Shown here in pieces: positions 35,972-45,404 of a DNA stretch of 64,000 bases. The stretch is from Acidobacteriota bacterium. Lineage in GTDB: Bacteria > Acidobacteriota > Terriglobia > Terriglobales > Acidobacteriaceae. The DNA lies in contig QIAA01000043.1 in assembly GCA_003224905.1 (NCBI GenBank), positions 1 through 64,000 of the forward strand. The letters are read 5' to 3'. The position numbers were made by a program, and so were the translations under genes. Every line of letters begins with the position of its first letter. The first letter of the stretch is position 1. Below the pieces are notes generated by a model. It ran no database searches and was not told the origin of the DNA. It worked only from the letters and a program-made list of their open reading frames with translations.

Positions 35972-37348
35972 CTAACTAACCGCCTCTGCGGCCATCTGGG
36001 TGCGGTTCCTCCAATAGACCACGGACATGATGAGCAGTAGGGGAATGAAGGCGGGAATCATATAACGCAGGCCCTCCACCCAAAACGTACTGCCGGCGAT
36101 CGCGAACAGGATCACGATTCCGGCTATCGTCGGCAGTGGATGAGCCGGGAGCTTCAAAGGCAGCTTTGCCACGGCCTGGGGACCAATTGCCTGGCGGAAG
36201 CGCAGGTGAGTCAGCAAGATTACGATCCAGACAAAGAACATTCCCGCGACCGCCGTGCCATAGAGCAGCAGGAATGCGTTCTTAGGCGCAAGGATCGCCA
36301 GCAGGATGGCTGCGATCATGCCTCCAGTGGAAAACGCAAGCGCCCGGTGCGGGACGCCGTTGCGGCTGAGGCGCCCCAACCAAGCTGGCGCCTGCCGGCC
36401 GCGAGACAGCGAAAACAACATCCGCGTTGTTAGGTAAAGATTTGTGTTTGCGCTGGAGAGGGCGGCGGTTATCACGACCAGATTCATGATTCCCGCAGCA
36501 AAGGGAATTCCAACGGTTTCAAAGGCGCGTACAAAGGGGCTGCCGCTAAGGCCGCCGCCGGTGCGGTTCCACGGCGTCATGGCCAGCATGACAGTGATGG
36601 CCAGAACATAGAAGATGATGAGCCGGAAAACGATAGTGCGCATCGCGCGAGGAATGCTTTCTTCCGGCCGCTGCGCTTCTCCTGCAGTCACGGCGATGAC
36701 TTCTATACCCATATAGCTGGTAATCGCAAGCGTGAGGGCCAACCACACACCTCGCCAGCCGTGAGGCAGGAACCCTCCGTGCTGAGTCAGATTCGCCAGG
36801 CCGATTGCAGGCCAGGGACCCAGGCCTGTAATCAACGCAATGCCTACCGCAATGAAAATTACGATAGCCAGCACCTTGATCATGGCAAACCAGTATTCAA
36901 ATTCACCGAAGTTGGCGACCTGCAGCGCATTCACAACCACCAGGCCAACGGAAACCAGCCCCACCCACACCCACCCGGGCACGTTGTGGAACCAGAAGGC
37001 AAAATAGATGCCAACCGCGGTGACCTCGGCCCCGATGGCGATGATCTGCACCAAACCGTAAGTCGCCCTGACTGCAAAACCAGCCCAGCGGCTAAGATAC
37101 TTTTCCGCGTAGACTCCGAACGCGCCAGCCTCCGGGTGGACGACCGCCATTTCCGCTAGAGAGAAAGCCATGACCATGGCGACTAGTGCGCCCAGCAGGT
37201 AGGTCAGAATCACGCCTGGTCCTGCCAGTTCAATGGTGATGCTGCTCCCGAGGAACAGACCGACGCCAATCGCTCCTCCGATGGCGATCATGGTCAGCTG
37301 TCTCTGACTTAATCGGCGTTGCAGTCCTTCGGGCTGGTGGTCACTCAT
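35972..37348 (-). CDS. APC-family amino acid permease
   Basis: 458 residues from the ATG at 37348, which overlaps the end of the upstream aminotransferase gene by 8 bp; a longer frame starts inside that gene and is not credible. The N-terminal SQRQLTMIAIGGAIGVGLFL and GPGVILTYLLGALVAMVMA are signatures of the amino acid transporter family (CycA/GabP-like), and about twelve membrane helices follow. It would import amino acids or amines with protons. Coupling to the class-V aminotransferase-like enzyme suggests the two act on the same substrate. Confidence 0.88.
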   Translation of the reverse strand: MSDHQPEGLQRRLSQRQLTMIAIGGAIGVGLFLGSSITIELAGPGVILTYLLGALVAMVMAFSLAEMAVVHPEAGAFGVYAEKYLSRWAGFAVRATYGLVQIIAIGAEVTAVGIYFAFWFHNVPGWVWVGLVSVGLVVVNALQVANFGEFEYWFAMIKVLAIVIFIAVGIALITGLGPWPAIGLANLTQHGGFLPHGWRGVWLALTLAITSYMGIEVIAVTAGEAQRPEESIPRAMRTIVFRLIIFYVLAITVMLAMTPWNRTGGGLSGSPFVRAFETVGIPFAAGIMNLVVITAALSSANTNLYLTTRMLFSLSRGRQAPAWLGRLSRNGVPHRALAFSTGGMIAAILLAILAPKNAFLLLYGTAVAGMFFVWIVILLTHLRFRQAIGPQAVAKLPLKLPAHPLPTIAGIVILFAIAGSTFWVEGLRYMIPAFIPLLLIMSVVYWRNRTQMAAEAVS

Positions 37349-38585
37349 GGGCAATTTTGCGCAGTTCCTGGACGAAGCGATCAATCTCATCCAAAGTGTT
37401 GTAGTGAACCAGAGAGGCCCGCACGACGCCGCTTTCCGGGGGAATACCCAGCCGCTCCAGCAAGCGCGGAGAATACATGTTTCCGTCCCTGACACCAATG
37501 CCCTTGCTGGCGAGACTGGAGGCCACCGCAGATGGCGCCACACCTTCGAGGTTGAAGCACACTGTTGGCACACGCCGCGAGGCGAACCGCGGCTCCTGGA
37601 TGCCGTACAAGGTAATTCCCTTCAGTTTCGATAAGGCTCTCAGCAGCTCCGTGGATAGCAGTGCTTCGTAATTGCGAATCGCATCCATGGCGGACAACAG
37701 GCGGGCGCGACGCGAGTCGGCGTTGCCATTTGGTGAGACTCGGTTCCCCAGGTCCTCCAGATAAGTGATTGCCGCATCCATTCCGGCGACATTTTCGTAG
37801 ACAAATGTTCCAACTTCGATCTTTGTTGGTATCTGATCCGGGATGAAGTCTTCGCGAAAGGTGGGCAAGGCTTCCAGCGCAGGGCGTTTACCCCAGAGAA
37901 AACCCATGTGAGGAGCGAAGATTTTGTAGCCGGAGCAAACCAGATAATCGCAGTCTAATTCCTGCACGTCAATGGAACCGTGAGGAGCGTAGTGCACTGC
38001 ATCGAGAAAAACTTCGGCGCCGGCTGCATGCGCGAGGCACGCCACTGCCTTCACGTCTACGATCGAGCCCAGAGCATTGGACGCCATGGTACACGCCACC
38101 AGCCGGGTCTTGGAGCTAAGGAGCGGTTGCAGGTCGGCCAAGTCCAGGGAGCCGTCGCGCCGCATGCGCCACCAGCGAATCTGGACACCGTGGCGCTGAA
38201 GCGCGAGCCATGTGGCTACGTTGGCTTCGTGGTCCATTTCGCACACGACAATTCCCTTGCGGTCCCGCAGGGTGTCAGCCAGCGCTAAGCTGACAATCCG
38301 GATGAATGAAGTCGCATTCATGCCGAAAGCGATCTCGCTCGGCTCACGCGCATTCAGGAAGATGGCAACACTCTCCCGCGCACGCTGGATGGTGGCGTCC
38401 ACCTCCTGGCTCCTCCCATAGCGCCCACCCCGCTGCACATTGCGGGTCAGGAGATGGTGCTGTACCGCGTCCAACACAGTCCGCGGGACTTGCGCTCCTG
38501 CGCCATTATCGAAGAAAACGAAATTGTCGCCGGTGTGCAATGCGGGGAAGGAATCGCGCACCCAGTCAATGGGAAAGTCAGGCAT
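37341..38585 (-). CDS. Class-V PLP enzyme, cysteine desulfurase-like (VC1184 type)
   Basis: 414 residues. The opening (DSFPALHTGDNFVFFDNGAG, then AQVPRTVLDAVQHHLL) and GGRYGRSQEVDATIQRAR resemble the VC1184-type cysteine desulfurase-like family. PLP contacts are D195/H198 (FLDAVHY) and the Schiff-base K221 (CSGYKIFAPHMG). The active-site Cys loop of true SufS is not obvious. The reaction is probably desulfuration, epimerisation or lyase chemistry on an amino acid. It lies 8 bp after the MBL hydrolase gene and overlaps the permease. Confidence 0.83.
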   Translation of the reverse strand: MPDFPIDWVRDSFPALHTGDNFVFFDNGAGAQVPRTVLDAVQHHLLTRNVQRGGRYGRSQEVDATIQRARESVAIFLNAREPSEIAFGMNATSFIRIVSLALADTLRDRKGIVVCEMDHEANVATWLALQRHGVQIRWWRMRRDGSLDLADLQPLLSSKTRLVACTMASNALGSIVDVKAVACLAHAAGAEVFLDAVHYAPHGSIDVQELDCDYLVCSGYKIFAPHMGFLWGKRPALEALPTFREDFIPDQIPTKIEVGTFVYENVAGMDAAITYLEDLGNRVSPNGNADSRRARLLSAMDAIRNYEALLSTELLRALSKLKGITLYGIQEPRFASRRVPTVCFNLEGVAPSAVASSLASKGIGVRDGNMYSPRLLERLGIPPESGVVRASLVHYNTLDEIDRFVQELRKIAHE

Positions 38586-38593
38586 GCGTTTGC

Positions 38594-39457
38594 TCAGTGC
38601 TCTTCAAGCTGCTGGTAGATGGTCTCGGCATTGTCTGAAAACGTCGCATGGTACTGGGGGTACTGGCGGAAGTCACTGTATTTCTCCATGTGAATCTCGC
38701 GCCGCACCTGCTCGAGCTTGGCTCCTTTGTCATGGAGCGCTTTTACCTGCTGGAAAAGATCGCTGAGGTAGTCGCGGAAACGTTGCAGGTCAACCTTGGT
38801 AGACAACTCAAAGTGGCCCGGGACAACCGCTTCCAGCGGCTTGGCCAGGACTTGATCCAAAGCGCGAATCCAGTTCTCCGCGCTGCCCACATCCATCGCA
38901 GGGGAACAGCGGTTGAGAAACAGATCTCCCATGGCGATAGCACGCTGCTGGGGGAAGTAAACCAGAGCATCTCCGGAAGTATGGGCCTTGCCGGGGAAAT
39001 AAATCTCGGCGGAGTAAGGATCGAGATGGATGGTCAACCTATCCTGAAAGGTCACGTCCGCCGGACGGAAAGAGTCGGGCGACGATTGCATCACTGAGAG
39101 GGTTCGCTCACGAGTCCAATGAGTGCTGATCACGACGGCCAAGGGACCCACCACGGTGTTTCCTCCCTGGTGGTCGCGGTGATAATGCGTGTTGACCACG
39201 AAGAGCACCGGCAAAGGCGAAACATTACGAATTGCCCTCAGGAGTTTTCCGCCTTCCTTGGCATCGAAACCGGTGTCGACTACCAGAATGCCCTTGCTGC
39301 CGACCAGGAAGGTGGAATTGGCACTGGAATCGTTGTCTGAAATGTAGGCGTAGAGGCCCGGACCAATTGGTTTGACCTGGGGCGCTGCCCACAGCTGGCC
39401 ACAGGCGAGGAGGATCAACAGCATCCAGACAGATTTCTTGTGGACAGCTTCGAGCAT
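38594..39457 (-). CDS. Secreted metallo-beta-lactamase-fold hydrolase
   Basis: 287 residues from the ATG at 39457, preceded by GGAGAGGA. A signal peptide covers residues 1-25. The MBL fold is shown by ILVVDTGFD, then VNTHYHRDHQGGN (HxHxDH at 91-96), then the third ligand region GKAHTSGDALVYFP, GDLFLNR, and the late VPGHFELS. This order fits subclass B3-like or SoxH/quinoprotein-relay hydrolases. The substrate is unknown; a periplasmic hydrolase working beside the TonB receptor is likely. It follows the receptor gene by 46 bp. Confidence 0.85.
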   Translation of the reverse strand: MLEAVHKKSVWMLLILLACGQLWAAPQVKPIGPGLYAYISDNDSSANSTFLVGSKGILVVDTGFDAKEGGKLLRAIRNVSPLPVLFVVNTHYHRDHQGGNTVVGPLAVVISTHWTRERTLSVMQSSPDSFRPADVTFQDRLTIHLDPYSAEIYFPGKAHTSGDALVYFPQQRAIAMGDLFLNRCSPAMDVGSAENWIRALDQVLAKPLEAVVPGHFELSTKVDLQRFRDYLSDLFQQVKALHDKGAKLEQVRREIHMEKYSDFRQYPQYHATFSDNAETIYQQLEEH

Positions 39458-39503
39458 GCAACGTCCTCTCCAGGGCGTCAGAGCCGTCAAGATGTCGGCG
39501 CTA

Positions 39504-42500
39504 CTAGAAACTCAGCTTCAAGGCAAACTGAATCAGGCGCGGCCCTCCCGAGCCCAGGCCGACATTGTTCTGGGCAGCGTCAGGTGTTTGGAATAGCTCT
39601 CCGAAATTCGGCGCCGCCAAAATGTTGCTGGGCAGGGCAAAATTCGGGTGATTGGTGATGTTGAAAAACTCGGCGCGGAACTGCGCGTTTACGTGCTCCC
39701 CGATGTGGGTGTTCTTGAGCACCGAGAAATCGAAATTGTGGAAGCCGGGGCCCGTCACGATGTTGCGGCCGGCGTTTCCGAAGGTGAGCGATTGGTTCAA
39801 CACGAAGGCATCCGTATTGAACCATTTTGCGGCCGTGTGAGATCCTGCGTTGGGATCGCCGATCAGGTCGGGTCGATCATTCCCTAAGCCAGTACCACTC
39901 AGCCCCTGGCCGGTAAGAACAGAGAACGGTTGGCCTGTCTGCAAGCTCAGAATCCCGCCTAACTGCCAGCCCTCGCCCAGAACCTTGGGCAATCTCCGCA
40001 GGTTGGGGATCTCGTAAAGGAAGCTCCAACTCAGGCGGTGCCGGATGTCGAAATCGGAGTTGCCTCGCTCCGCGGCCAAGTCGTAATTGTTTTGAGGAAA
40101 GATCGTGGTGCCGTTAGCGCCCGAGCCGAAGAAAACAGAAGCGCCATCAATGGAATGCGACCAGGTATAAGCCAGCAGAGAAGAGAGTCCGTGGGAGAAC
40201 CGCTTGTCCAGCTTGGCCTGCAGGCTGCTGTAGTGTGAGCTGATCGTGTCTTCTGCCTGGAAAATCTGGGGGTACCCGAAAAACGGAACTCTGGCCACGC
40301 TGGGAATCGCTCCGATGCCATTCGGCAAAATGAAATTGTCAATGACAAAATCCGGAATTCCCATGATGTGCATGCGGGTGCGCACGTCAGGGGACAGGGC
40401 GTCAATTTCCGGCTGCGTGATGAAGGCCTGATTCATCTGGCGGAACCGTGGTAGCTTCGTGCCCGAAGTTCCGACATAAGCCAGTTCGAGCAGGGTCTTC
40501 GCCGGAAGCTGGCGCTGCAGCATGAAGTTGTAGTGTTGCGCATAAGGAGTCATCAGATGTTGCTGGGTTACGGTGATGACGGGGAACCCCGTAACAGCAA
40601 AAGCATTGGGCCATTGTGTGAAAGGAGCTGGAGTGAAGTAGTCCGGCAGGAACGGCGGATTCAGCATCACGTTGCCGGGAATATTTCCGATGATGGTCTC
40701 GTAGAACACTCCGTATCCCGCCCGCAGAACGGCGCTGCCATTGCTGAAGATGTCCCAGGCCAGTCCGATGCGAGGGGCAAAGTTGTTGTGGTCGGGATCA
40801 TAGATGCCATCCACCTCCGACTGCGTAACGATACCCGAAGCTCGCAACGCACCGAGATCGCTTTGGATGCCGGGAACCGGATTTAGATATTGTCGGAAGT
40901 TTTGTGGGCGGAAAGTGCTCAGCCTATCGTGAGCTTCATGTAGCACAGTGTTGAGTTCATAGCGCAATCCATAATTGAGCGTCAGGTTCTTTCGGAGCTT
41001 GAAAGCATCCTGGGCGAACAAGCCGTAGCTGGTGTTGCGGAAGTTGCGGTGTGAGTCACCCACGAACTGCAATGCGCCGTCGGGAATACCAAAAGCAAAG
41101 TCGAGCAACGGATCCGGAATACCCAAAGGATTGTTCAAGCCACTGAAGGAGATCTGACCGCTGAAGGAAAGGTCGTAAATGCGGTTGAGTTGGGTATAGC
41201 GGACGTCCCCGCCCAGCTTGAAGGTATGCCGGGCGGTAGTGTGCGTAATGTTGTCCACCCATTGGAAGGTATTGACGGCGGTGCGGCTGGGCTGGTCTAT
41301 AGCGCCCCCCAGGTTAGTGATGGCCGTGCTGCCGGTTACAAATCCGCCTGAAAAAGTAATCTGTGGGATGTTGCCCAGGCTCAGGGGCGCATCGGGTCCC
41401 CAACCGGTGTTAAAGCCGAAGTCAGCGGCCTTCGGCCCCGCCTCAGTCGTCAGTTGGATATTCGCGCGAGTAAAGCCGAAACGGGCTTCATTGAGCGTTT
41501 TGGGTGTGAATACACGGGTGTAAGCAAGCGCCACAAGATGGTTGGTTCCGTTGTTGTTTAGTCCGTAGCCGGGCACATTCGTTCCGCTTTGTCCGGGAGT
41601 AAAAGGAAAGAAGAGGTCAGCTCGGGCTCGGCTGTATCGGGCTGAAAAATTATCGGATTCGCGCAGCCGGTGGTCAATCTTGACCAGAAACTGATCCGTA
41701 CCGTCAGTCTGTTGCGGCGAAGAGATGACCTGGTGATCGCCGAGGTTGGGTTTCGGAAATAACTGATCGAAGATCTGCGCGCTTACTGGATTTACGGTTA
41801 TTGTTTGTCCGTCAATGTTACCCGCGCGCTCGGCGAGTGTCGGAACATTAGTAATACGCGTGATGCCGGCTCGTCTCCGAAAACCTTCATAGTTCAGAAA
41901 AAAGAAAGTTTTGTTTCTCACGACCGGACCGCCCAGCGTTCCGCCAAACTGGTTCAGGCGCAATGGAGAGTCGGCAACACTGAAAAAGTTGCGCGCGTCA
42001 AGCGCATCGTTGCGAAAGAATTCGTAGGCGGATCCGTGCAGCGCATTGCTGCCAGACTTGGTCACGAGATTAACCACGGAGCCGCTATTGCGCCCATATT
42101 CCGCAGAAAACGTGTTCGTCTGGACTTCGAATTCTTGAATCGAGTCAATTGAGGGCAATTGCGCCGCCTCGCCGACAAAGTAATTGTTGTTATCCACACC
42201 ATCCACGAGGAAATTGTTGGAAGTGGAACGTTGGCCATTGGACGAAAAACCAGACACGTTGCCCTCGCCACCCTGCTGGCCACCGCCACCGCCCGATACC
42301 GCCACCCCTGGGTTCAAGCGCGCCAGTTGTGCGAAGTCGCGCCCATTCAAAGGCAAATCTTCGACCTTGCGGTTGTCAATAATTTCGCCCAGCTTGGAAC
42401 TCTCCGTCTGAGTGAGAACCGCGTTGCCCTCGACCGTGACGGTTTCCGCTGTTCCGCCGACTCGCAGCACGATATCGAGCGTGCGCACCTGATCAATGCC

Positions 42501-42797
42501 GACCTCAATGCCCTTCTCCACCATCGTGGCGAACCCTTGAGCTTCGGCCCTCACTTCATAGGTTCCGGTGGGCAGGGCCAACACTCGAAAGCTTCCGTTA
42601 CCGGCGGTCGTGAACTCCCTTTTCAGACCCGTAGCGGCGCTGGTAACAACGATCTTCGCGCCGGCGATATCGGCGCCCTTTTCGTCCCGGATGGCGCCTA
42701 CGATTCCACCTTGAGTCGTCTGCCCCCAGGAAACAACGGCCAGAGCGATCGCCAACAAAGCACTCAACACAAGCAGAGAAAGTTTTCTACCTGTCAT
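39504..42797 (-). CDS. Oar-like TonB-dependent receptor
   Basis: 1097 residues. Signal peptide (1-25), carboxypeptidase-regulatory-like domain (about 28-110: GGIVGAIRDEKGADIAGAKI, then FRVLALPTGTYEVRAEA), plug domain (LPLNGRDFAQLARLNPGV, then NNFLVDGVDNNNYFV, then IQEFEVQTNTFSAEYGRNSG), and a large beta-barrel ending LIQFALKLSF with a terminal aromatic. Such receptors import large substrates across the outer membrane; in Acidobacteriota they often serve peptides or glycans. It sits inside the nine-gene run between amidohydrolase and MBL hydrolase, so the substrate is probably the one those enzymes degrade. Confidence 0.92.
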   Translation of the reverse strand: MTGRKLSLLVLSALLAIALAVVSWGQTTQGGIVGAIRDEKGADIAGAKIVVTSAATGLKREFTTAGNGSFRVLALPTGTYEVRAEAQGFATMVEKGIEVGIDQVRTLDIVLRVGGTAETVTVEGNAVLTQTESSKLGEIIDNRKVEDLPLNGRDFAQLARLNPGVAVSGGGGGQQGGEGNVSGFSSNGQRSTSNNFLVDGVDNNNYFVGEAAQLPSIDSIQEFEVQTNTFSAEYGRNSGSVVNLVTKSGSNALHGSAYEFFRNDALDARNFFSVADSPLRLNQFGGTLGGPVVRNKTFFFLNYEGFRRRAGITRITNVPTLAERAGNIDGQTITVNPVSAQIFDQLFPKPNLGDHQVISSPQQTDGTDQFLVKIDHRLRESDNFSARYSRARADLFFPFTPGQSGTNVPGYGLNNNGTNHLVALAYTRVFTPKTLNEARFGFTRANIQLTTEAGPKAADFGFNTGWGPDAPLSLGNIPQITFSGGFVTGSTAITNLGGAIDQPSRTAVNTFQWVDNITHTTARHTFKLGGDVRYTQLNRIYDLSFSGQISFSGLNNPLGIPDPLLDFAFGIPDGALQFVGDSHRNFRNTSYGLFAQDAFKLRKNLTLNYGLRYELNTVLHEAHDRLSTFRPQNFRQYLNPVPGIQSDLGALRASGIVTQSEVDGIYDPDHNNFAPRIGLAWDIFSNGSAVLRAGYGVFYETIIGNIPGNVMLNPPFLPDYFTPAPFTQWPNAFAVTGFPVITVTQQHLMTPYAQHYNFMLQRQLPAKTLLELAYVGTSGTKLPRFRQMNQAFITQPEIDALSPDVRTRMHIMGIPDFVIDNFILPNGIGAIPSVARVPFFGYPQIFQAEDTISSHYSSLQAKLDKRFSHGLSSLLAYTWSHSIDGASVFFGSGANGTTIFPQNNYDLAAERGNSDFDIRHRLSWSFLYEIPNLRRLPKVLGEGWQLGGILSLQTGQPFSVLTGQGLSGTGLGNDRPDLIGDPNAGSHTAAKWFNTDAFVLNQSLTFGNAGRNIVTGPGFHNFDFSVLKNTHIGEHVNAQFRAEFFNITNHPNFALPSNILAAPNFGELFQTPDAAQNNVGLGSGGPRLIQFALKLSF

Positions 42798-42840
42798 GCA
42801 GCACCCCTAGCACTCGCGTGTTTTCTCGTACCAAGTTTTC

Positions 42841-44208
42841 CTATTGCTCTGCCTTTGCCGCAGAGCTCGAAATCTCGTCCTTGTACACAACTCCGTCTTT
42901 CATCACAAACTGCACGTGCTTCAGCAAGCTCACATCCGCCAGTGGATTTCCATTGACTGCGACAAGATCGGCGAACTTGTCTTTGCGGATCGAACCCACG
43001 CGATCGGACCAGCCCATAAGCTCCGCCGCGTTGATCGTCCCCGCCTGGAGCGCCTGAATAGGCGCCATCCCCAGGGTCACCATGGACCAGAACTCGCCAC
43101 CGTTCTCACCGTGCGGATAGACTCCGGCGTCGGTGCCCAACGCGACGCGCACGCCGCTGCGGAAGGCTCTCGTCATGTTCTGCTTGGCCGCAGGAATGAT
43201 AATGGCTGCCTTCTCCAACACCCATTGTGGAAAGTGCATCTGCGGCGCGTGCTCCTCTAACCAAAACAAGGGATATGACGTCGGCACCAGAAAAGTCTTG
43301 TGCTCCTTCATGAGTTGAATGCCCTCGTCGTCGAGGAAGATGCCGTGCTCCACCGAATCCACGGCTGCGCGCACCGCATCCTTGATCGCCAATGCAGAAT
43401 GAGCGTGTGTGGCCACTTTGCGGCCCAGGCGGTGTGCCTCCGTGACCAGGGCCTGCATCTCGGCAGGACTGTACTGTTCCAGCAGTGGATTATCTCCTTT
43501 GGAGAAAACTCCCCCTGAGGCACAGAACTTGATGACATCGGCGCCATACTTCACCACTTCCCGCACCTTGTGCATGACGGCTTCAACGCCGTCGGCGGCA
43601 CCCTCCGCGTTGAAGTGGAACTCTGGAGCCAGCAGATTACTGTCGCAGTGCCCGCCAGTGATACCCAGGGGCGGGCCAGAGACCTGCATGCGCGGACCGA
43701 TCACATCCCCCGCCTCGATCGCGTCGCGCAGGGCGACGTCCGCGTAGCCTTCAGCCCCAACATTTCGTACCGCGGTAAATCCCGCCAGCAGAGTTAGACG
43801 GGCATTTTTCGCGCCGGTCAGCGCCGCCCGTGGCGTCGAGATGCCCAGGCCCTCATACCCAGCGCCACCCGCATTCGAAGTCAGGTGCGTATGGACATCA
43901 ATAAACCCGGGCAGGACGGTCGCATCTCCCAAATCAATTACGCGCGCACCGGCAGGAACCGGCGTATTGCCGCTTCGCACAGATTCAATCCGGTTTCCGC
44001 TAATGACAATCACTGGCCGATCCTGCAACTGTCCTGACTGCGGATCGAACAGCTTTCCCGCGCGAATCACCGTGGTTTGGGGAGTCGCTTGCGCGTGGAG
44101 AAACGGTCTCGCCACGCTTAGCAGTATTGCGGCCACCAGGAGAGCGCCCGCTAGGCTGAGCTGTCGCGGTCGTCTAGACCTCGCGAATTTGGCGCTGCAA
44201 CTTGTCAT
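42841..44208 (-). CDS. Secreted amidohydrolase (imidazolonepropionase/prolidase-like)
   Basis: 455 residues with an N-terminal signal/anchor segment (about 17-40). Metal sites are the HxH at 106-108 (GFIDVHTHLTSNAGG), a Lys in GADVIKFCASGG, histidines in ATHAHSA and VEHGIF, and the Asp in LGTDAGVYPHG. This is the pattern of dinuclear Xaa-Pro dipeptidase-like or aryldialkylphosphatase-like amidohydrolases. Likely action: cleavage of a C-N bond in a dipeptide or cyclic amide in the periplasm. It lies 15 bp after the second PLP enzyme gene. Confidence 0.87.
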   Translation of the reverse strand: MTSCSAKFARSRRPRQLSLAGALLVAAILLSVARPFLHAQATPQTTVIRAGKLFDPQSGQLQDRPVIVISGNRIESVRSGNTPVPAGARVIDLGDATVLPGFIDVHTHLTSNAGGAGYEGLGISTPRAALTGAKNARLTLLAGFTAVRNVGAEGYADVALRDAIEAGDVIGPRMQVSGPPLGITGGHCDSNLLAPEFHFNAEGAADGVEAVMHKVREVVKYGADVIKFCASGGVFSKGDNPLLEQYSPAEMQALVTEAHRLGRKVATHAHSALAIKDAVRAAVDSVEHGIFLDDEGIQLMKEHKTFLVPTSYPLFWLEEHAPQMHFPQWVLEKAAIIIPAAKQNMTRAFRSGVRVALGTDAGVYPHGENGGEFWSMVTLGMAPIQALQAGTINAAELMGWSDRVGSIRKDKFADLVAVNGNPLADVSLLKHVQFVMKDGVVYKDEISSSAAKAEQ

Positions 44209-44223
44209 CGTAGTTTCTTTCTC

Positions 44224-45384
44224 CTAGCGCTGCGCCGTTGTTTGCTCCGTCACCAGCAAGTCGAGGTTCTTCGCCAGCAATTGCAGCACGAACTGAACAT
44301 CATCCAGCGTGTTGTAAATATGAAACGAAATGCGCAGGCCATCATGGCGGCTGGAAAGTACGACACCCTCAGCGGCGAACTTCTGCACGAGCGCATCGGC
44401 GTCATTGCATTGCAGCACCACAAGCGGGCCCACACTGTCCGGAGGCGTCTTGGCGCGAATGCTCAATTCGCGCGCGCCATCGAGCAACGCTTTGGTCAAT
44501 GTCTTCACCTGATCCGCCACTCTGGGCATCCCGATCTCCTGCAGCAGACGCACTCCCTCGCACGCCCCATAAATGCTGGGAATAGGAGGTGTCCCCGATT
44601 CGAAACGGCGGCCGGCCTGGGCAGGATCAAACAATTTGACATTGAAGGCGAAGGGATTCGCCTGCCCAAACCAGCCGGTGACCGACGGGACGAGCGAAGA
44701 AATCAATGATTTCTTTACATACATGAACGCCAGACCCGGCGGCCCCAGCAGATACTTCAGAGTCCCACTTACGTAGAAATCCAAGTCCATGGCTTTGACG
44801 TTCACCGGGCGGGTTCCGCAGTCCTGATAATCATCCAGTAGCACCATCGCACCGCGATCGTGGGCGATCTTCGCGATCTCCGCCACCGGCATACGGAACC
44901 CGTTCATGAAGCACATGTGGGTAAGCGGGACGATCATGGTTTTTGCGTCAATCAGCGCCTCATACCCCTTTACCGACAGATGGTCGTTCACGGCTTCCAC
45001 GAAATGCACCTCGGCGCCACGCTTACGGTGGGCAAGCCAAATGTGCCCCATGGTAGGAAACTCAAACTCTCCCAGCACCACTCTGGGGCGATCAGAAAAA
45101 CATAAAGAGCTGGCAATCGCATTGACCCCTGCTGAAGCGCTGGCCACCAGAGCCACTTCTTCGGGATCGGCTCCGATAAAGCGGGCGAAGACAGTCCGAG
45201 CGGTCTCGTAGTGCTCGACCCAGATATCCCACGGCGATCCCTGCTCGTGCCAAACCCGCAGATATTCCTGAAATCCGGCTTCCACGCGCCCGGAGAGCGC
45301 TCCCTGGGAACAACTGTTGAGATAGATCTTCTTTTGGAAGACCGGGAACTGGCCGCGAATTGCCGCTATCGTGCTGTTGTTCAC
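44224..45384 (-). CDS. Class-V PLP aminotransferase-fold enzyme
   Basis: 386 residues. The segment YLNSCSQGALSGRVEAGF near the N terminus, D184 in VLLDDYQD and the Schiff-base K210 in SGTLKYLLGPPG mark a class-V PLP enzyme, closest in look to isopenicillin-N epimerase or selenocysteine-lyase-like proteins. It is a distant paralogue of the 414-aa enzyme further along the same run. The exact reaction cannot be told from sequence. No signal peptide. Confidence 0.83.
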   Translation of the reverse strand: MNNSTIAAIRGQFPVFQKKIYLNSCSQGALSGRVEAGFQEYLRVWHEQGSPWDIWVEHYETARTVFARFIGADPEEVALVASASAGVNAIASSLCFSDRPRVVLGEFEFPTMGHIWLAHRKRGAEVHFVEAVNDHLSVKGYEALIDAKTMIVPLTHMCFMNGFRMPVAEIAKIAHDRGAMVLLDDYQDCGTRPVNVKAMDLDFYVSGTLKYLLGPPGLAFMYVKKSLISSLVPSVTGWFGQANPFAFNVKLFDPAQAGRRFESGTPPIPSIYGACEGVRLLQEIGMPRVADQVKTLTKALLDGARELSIRAKTPPDSVGPLVVLQCNDADALVQKFAAEGVVLSSRHDGLRISFHIYNTLDDVQFVLQLLAKNLDLLVTEQTTAQR

Positions 45385-45404
45385 TTTCCGACGTACTCCT
45401 CAAT

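Noticed and set aside
42159..42956. 265-codon plus-strand frame over the TonB receptor start
   Set aside because: Shadow of the receptor plug and signal region; no domain.
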